The notes under the pieces are model-generated. The model saw nothing but the letters and a program-made list of their open reading frames with translations, had not been told where the DNA came from and made no database searches. Position numbers and translations under genes: made by a program. From an uncultured Gammaproteobacteria bacterium (GTDB lineage: Bacteria; Pseudomonadota; Gammaproteobacteria; Halothiobacillales; Halothiobacillaceae): 8,449 bases of DNA. Location of the stretch: positions 1-8,449 of the forward strand of contig CALKWL010000256.1 in the NCBI GenBank assembly GCA_938004235.1. The letters are read 5' to 3'. Below, one piece after another: positions 6,859-8,449 of the stretch (positions within the stretch are counted from its first letter, which is position 1; every line of letters begins with the position of its first letter).

Positions 6859-8255
6859 CGTGCGAATACCGCCATTTGGGTTGGGGAGCCGACCACAGCG
6901 TCTTCCTGACCCACTGCGACGAAGCGAACGTTGTAGCGGAAGCGTTCGGCGATGCTTCTTGCCCATGCTTCAAATTCCGCCCTGCACCACTCGAAACGGT
7001 GATCCTGGTGGCGGAAGCGACCCGCAGGCAGGTTGTCGAACTTCACGTTGTACTCGGCGTTCGGCGTGGTCACGATGACCGTGCCTGGACAGGCGAATTC
7101 GAAGATGCTGCGCTCGAACGCCGCCAGCCGTGACGGATCGAGGTGCTCGATCACCTCGATAATGGCGGCAGCATCGTATCCGGTCAGCCGCTTGTCCCGA
7201 TAGACGAGCGAGCTCTGGAACAGCTTGATACGCGCCTGCTGCTTTTCGGGCATTTGCTCAAGTCGGAGACGATCACGGCTGATTTCGAGCGCCCGATGGG
7301 ATACATCAACGCCCACGATTTCGTCGAAGTCCTTCTCCTTGAGCAGCGCACGGATAAGCTGACCCTCGCCGCATCCGAGATCCAAGACCCGCTTGGCGCC
7401 GCTCTGCTTGAGCGCCGCGATGACCGTTCCGATGCGTTGCTCGTTCAAGCTGATGCGCGTTTCGATCTCGGCCTCTTCCTGGGCATGAACCTCCTCAAGC
7501 TCGTCGGCTTCGGGCAGCTCCTCGGCCATGATCTGTTCGAGCGCCTGACGAGCCAGACTGCGCTGGTGCTTCAGGTAGCGTTGCGCGATGAGCTCGCGCT
7601 CAGGATGCGTGGCGAGCCAGCCCTCGCCACGGCGAACCAGTTTCTCGACCTCGTCATCGCCGACCCAGTAGTGCTTGTCGTCGTCAAGGACGGGGACGAG
7701 CACGTAGAGATGCGCGAGCAGATCGCTAAGCCGTTGGGCGCCGGTGAGCGTGACCGTGAAATAGCGGCTCGAACCCCAGTCCGGGTTCTGCTCGTCAAGC
7801 GCGTGTCGTTGCGCCGTCACCGCGTAGCCGAGTGGCTCGAACAAACGCCGCAGGAAGGCTTCACCACCACGGCATGGAAGCACCGCGAGGCGCGCTTCGA
7901 GCGGGATCTCTTGCGCCGCCAGCTCCGGCCTCTCCTTGCAGCGTCCCGCGAGCGCGGTGCCAAATACATCCGCCAGCGCCACGCTCAGGAACGACGAGCC
8001 AACGTAGGGGCGATCATTGACGTACTGCTCAAGGGTGCGTCCCTCACCGGGAGCCCCCTGCCGACCACGCACGAGCCCAATCGGATCGACCTCAATGAGC
8101 AGGGCGGCGGTGCAGCGCTCGGGCTTAGCCACTGGATAGAAGACATGCGCCTTGCCGAAAGTAAGGTTGAAGGCGTGCGCGCGGAACGGGTTTTTGTGCA
8201 GGAGGTAGCCCAGATCCGTGGCGGACTCCATCGTGCTGGTAATCGTCAACAGCAT
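6855..8255 (-). CDS. hen1: Hen1, 3'-terminal RNA ribose 2'-O-methyltransferase
   Basis: Hen1 uses S-adenosylmethionine and a metal ion to methylate the 2'-OH of the 3'-terminal nucleotide at an RNA break before Pnkp seals it. The repaired RNA is then resistant to re-cleavage at that site. The 466-residue protein has the bacterial two-part layout. The N-terminal domain (about 1-245), opening with MLLTIT and ATDLGYLLHKNP, is known in the family to bind and activate the Pnkp ligase. The C-terminal methyltransferase has DLGCGEG (292-298), D317 in GVDVS, the metal ligands E367, E370 and H371 in EVIEH, TTPN (396-399) and H419 in HQDHRFEW. These match the E, E, H, H ligand set of Clostridium thermocellum Hen1. 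A charged, Glu-rich, probably coiled helix (about 243-268) links the domains. The start fits homologues and is preceded by AAAGG six bases upstream. It is the first gene of the operon and is translationally coupled to pnkp. Confidence 0.95.
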   Translation of the reverse strand: MLLTITSTMESATDLGYLLHKNPFRAHAFNLTFGKAHVFYPVAKPERCTAALLIEVDPIGLVRGRQGAPGEGRTLEQYVNDRPYVGSSFLSVALADVFGTALAGRCKERPELAAQEIPLEARLAVLPCRGGEAFLRRLFEPLGYAVTAQRHALDEQNPDWGSSRYFTVTLTGAQRLSDLLAHLYVLVPVLDDDKHYWVGDDEVEKLVRRGEGWLATHPERELIAQRYLKHQRSLARQALEQIMAEELPEADELEEVHAQEEAEIETRISLNEQRIGTVIAALKQSGAKRVLDLGCGEGQLIRALLKEKDFDEIVGVDVSHRALEISRDRLRLEQMPEKQQARIKLFQSSLVYRDKRLTGYDAAAIIEVIEHLDPSRLAAFERSIFEFACPGTVIVTTPNAEYNVKFDNLPAGRFRHQDHRFEWCRAEFEAWARSIAERFRYNVRFVAVGQEDAVVGSPTQMAVFAR

Positions 8256-8261
8256 GAATAA

Positions 8262-8266
8262 CCTTT
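8262..8266 (-). promoter_or_regulatory. Ribosome binding site for hen1
   Basis: Minus-strand AAAGG lies six bases upstream of the hen1 ATG at 8255 and supports that start over the internal Met9. Confidence 0.5.
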
Positions 8267-8275
8267 ATAGGGCGT

Positions 8276-8305
8276 GTTATGGGGTTTTGGTGGGTAGCCT
8301 TTCAA
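8276..8305 (-). promoter_or_regulatory. Possible sigma-70 promoter for hen1-pnkp
   Basis: On the minus strand TTGAAA (8305-8300) and CATAAC (8281-8276) are separated by 18 bases, matching five and four of six consensus bases. Transcription would start roughly 15-20 bases before the hen1 ATG. No sigma-54 type -24/-12 pair was seen in the 194 bases upstream, so regulation of the sort known for the rtcBA RNA-repair operon is not indicated here. Confidence 0.35.
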
Positions 8306-8356
8306 AGCCGGAGCGGTGTCATATACCTGAGGGCAGGGTTATTGATCTAGCCAGCT

Positions 8357-8449
8357 TTATCCGTGATTGTCCGCCGGGTTGTAGATACTGTTATCTGTCG
8401 CGTACCGGAAGATTGCGCGGTTTTTTGACAAAGCACTCAGGGTGCTCAT
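8357..8449 (-). CDS. Short or partial ORF at the right edge, unknown
   Basis: A minus-strand frame with ATG exactly at the window edge (8449) runs 30 residues, starting MSTLSALSKNRAIF and ending at TAA (8357-8359). It may be the C-terminal end of a gene lying outside the window, a small protein or chance. The composition (Asn, Asp, Tyr, Ile) is not obviously junk. No family is recognised. If real, it is the gene upstream of hen1 on the same strand, separated by 101 bases that contain the proposed hen1 promoter. Confidence 0.2.
   Translation of the reverse strand: MSTLSALSKNRAIFRYATDNSIYNPADNHG

Noticed and set aside
6859..6966. N-terminal extension of Pnkp to an upstream Met
   Set aside because: It lies wholly inside the hen1 coding sequence and is Arg/Gly-rich, and the family begins at MKITVPELSLVVLVG-like sequence. 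The ATGA overlap start at 6858 is far better.
7143..8261. Long plus-strand open frame (372 codons) opposite hen1
   Set aside because: The composition is that of a reverse-complement shadow, and the hen1 motifs on the minus strand are unambiguous.
1..8449. CRISPR arrays, tRNA or rRNA genes, transposases
   Set aside because: No regularly spaced repeats, no tRNA-like folds and no transposase motifs were seen by eye on either strand.

Overview
The window looks like part of a moderately GC-rich proteobacterial chromosome, probably beta- or gammaproteobacterial. This rests on the RecJ sequence, on its placement directly after a phosphoglycerate-mutase-like protein, and on the general codon style. 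Species cannot be told from the sequence. It holds seven genes I can support, one doubtful short ORF at the right edge and no RNA genes. The left third (1-2907) is read on the plus strand and the rest (2937-8255) on the minus strand.

Left part: the C-terminal end of a phosphoglycerate-mutase-like protein (3-455) overlaps recJ (434-2173), the single-strand-specific 5'-3' exonuclease of recombination and repair. A compact type II toxin-antitoxin pair follows: a Phd/YefM-like antitoxin (2231-2488) and a VapC/FitB-type PIN-domain toxin (2488-2907), joined by a TGATG overlap. The toxin has His where the first catalytic Asp of the PIN fold is expected.

Middle part (about 2908-4317): a visibly AT-richer stretch carries two minus-strand genes. 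One is a NodB-type polysaccharide deacetylase-like protein that lacks the first metal-binding motif in its present frame. The other is a protein of unknown function resembling the family named SF0329. The composition suggests foreign DNA between the toxin-antitoxin pair and the next operon.

Right part: a two-gene minus-strand operon, hen1 (6855-8255) then pnkp (4318-6858), coupled by an ATGA overlap, encodes the bacterial Pnkp/Hen1 RNA-repair complex. Pnkp has kinase, 2',3'-phosphatase and ligase modules in one chain. Hen1 adds a 2'-O-methyl group to the 3' end at the break before sealing, which protects the repaired RNA from a second cut at the same place. All key motifs of both proteins are visible. 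This is the most notable system in the window. It is a known family, but its neighbours (a PIN ribonuclease toxin pair and an uncharacterised ORF) make the locus a plausible RNA-damage/RNA-repair defence island; that link is inference. No stretch of more than 300 bases lacks a gene.
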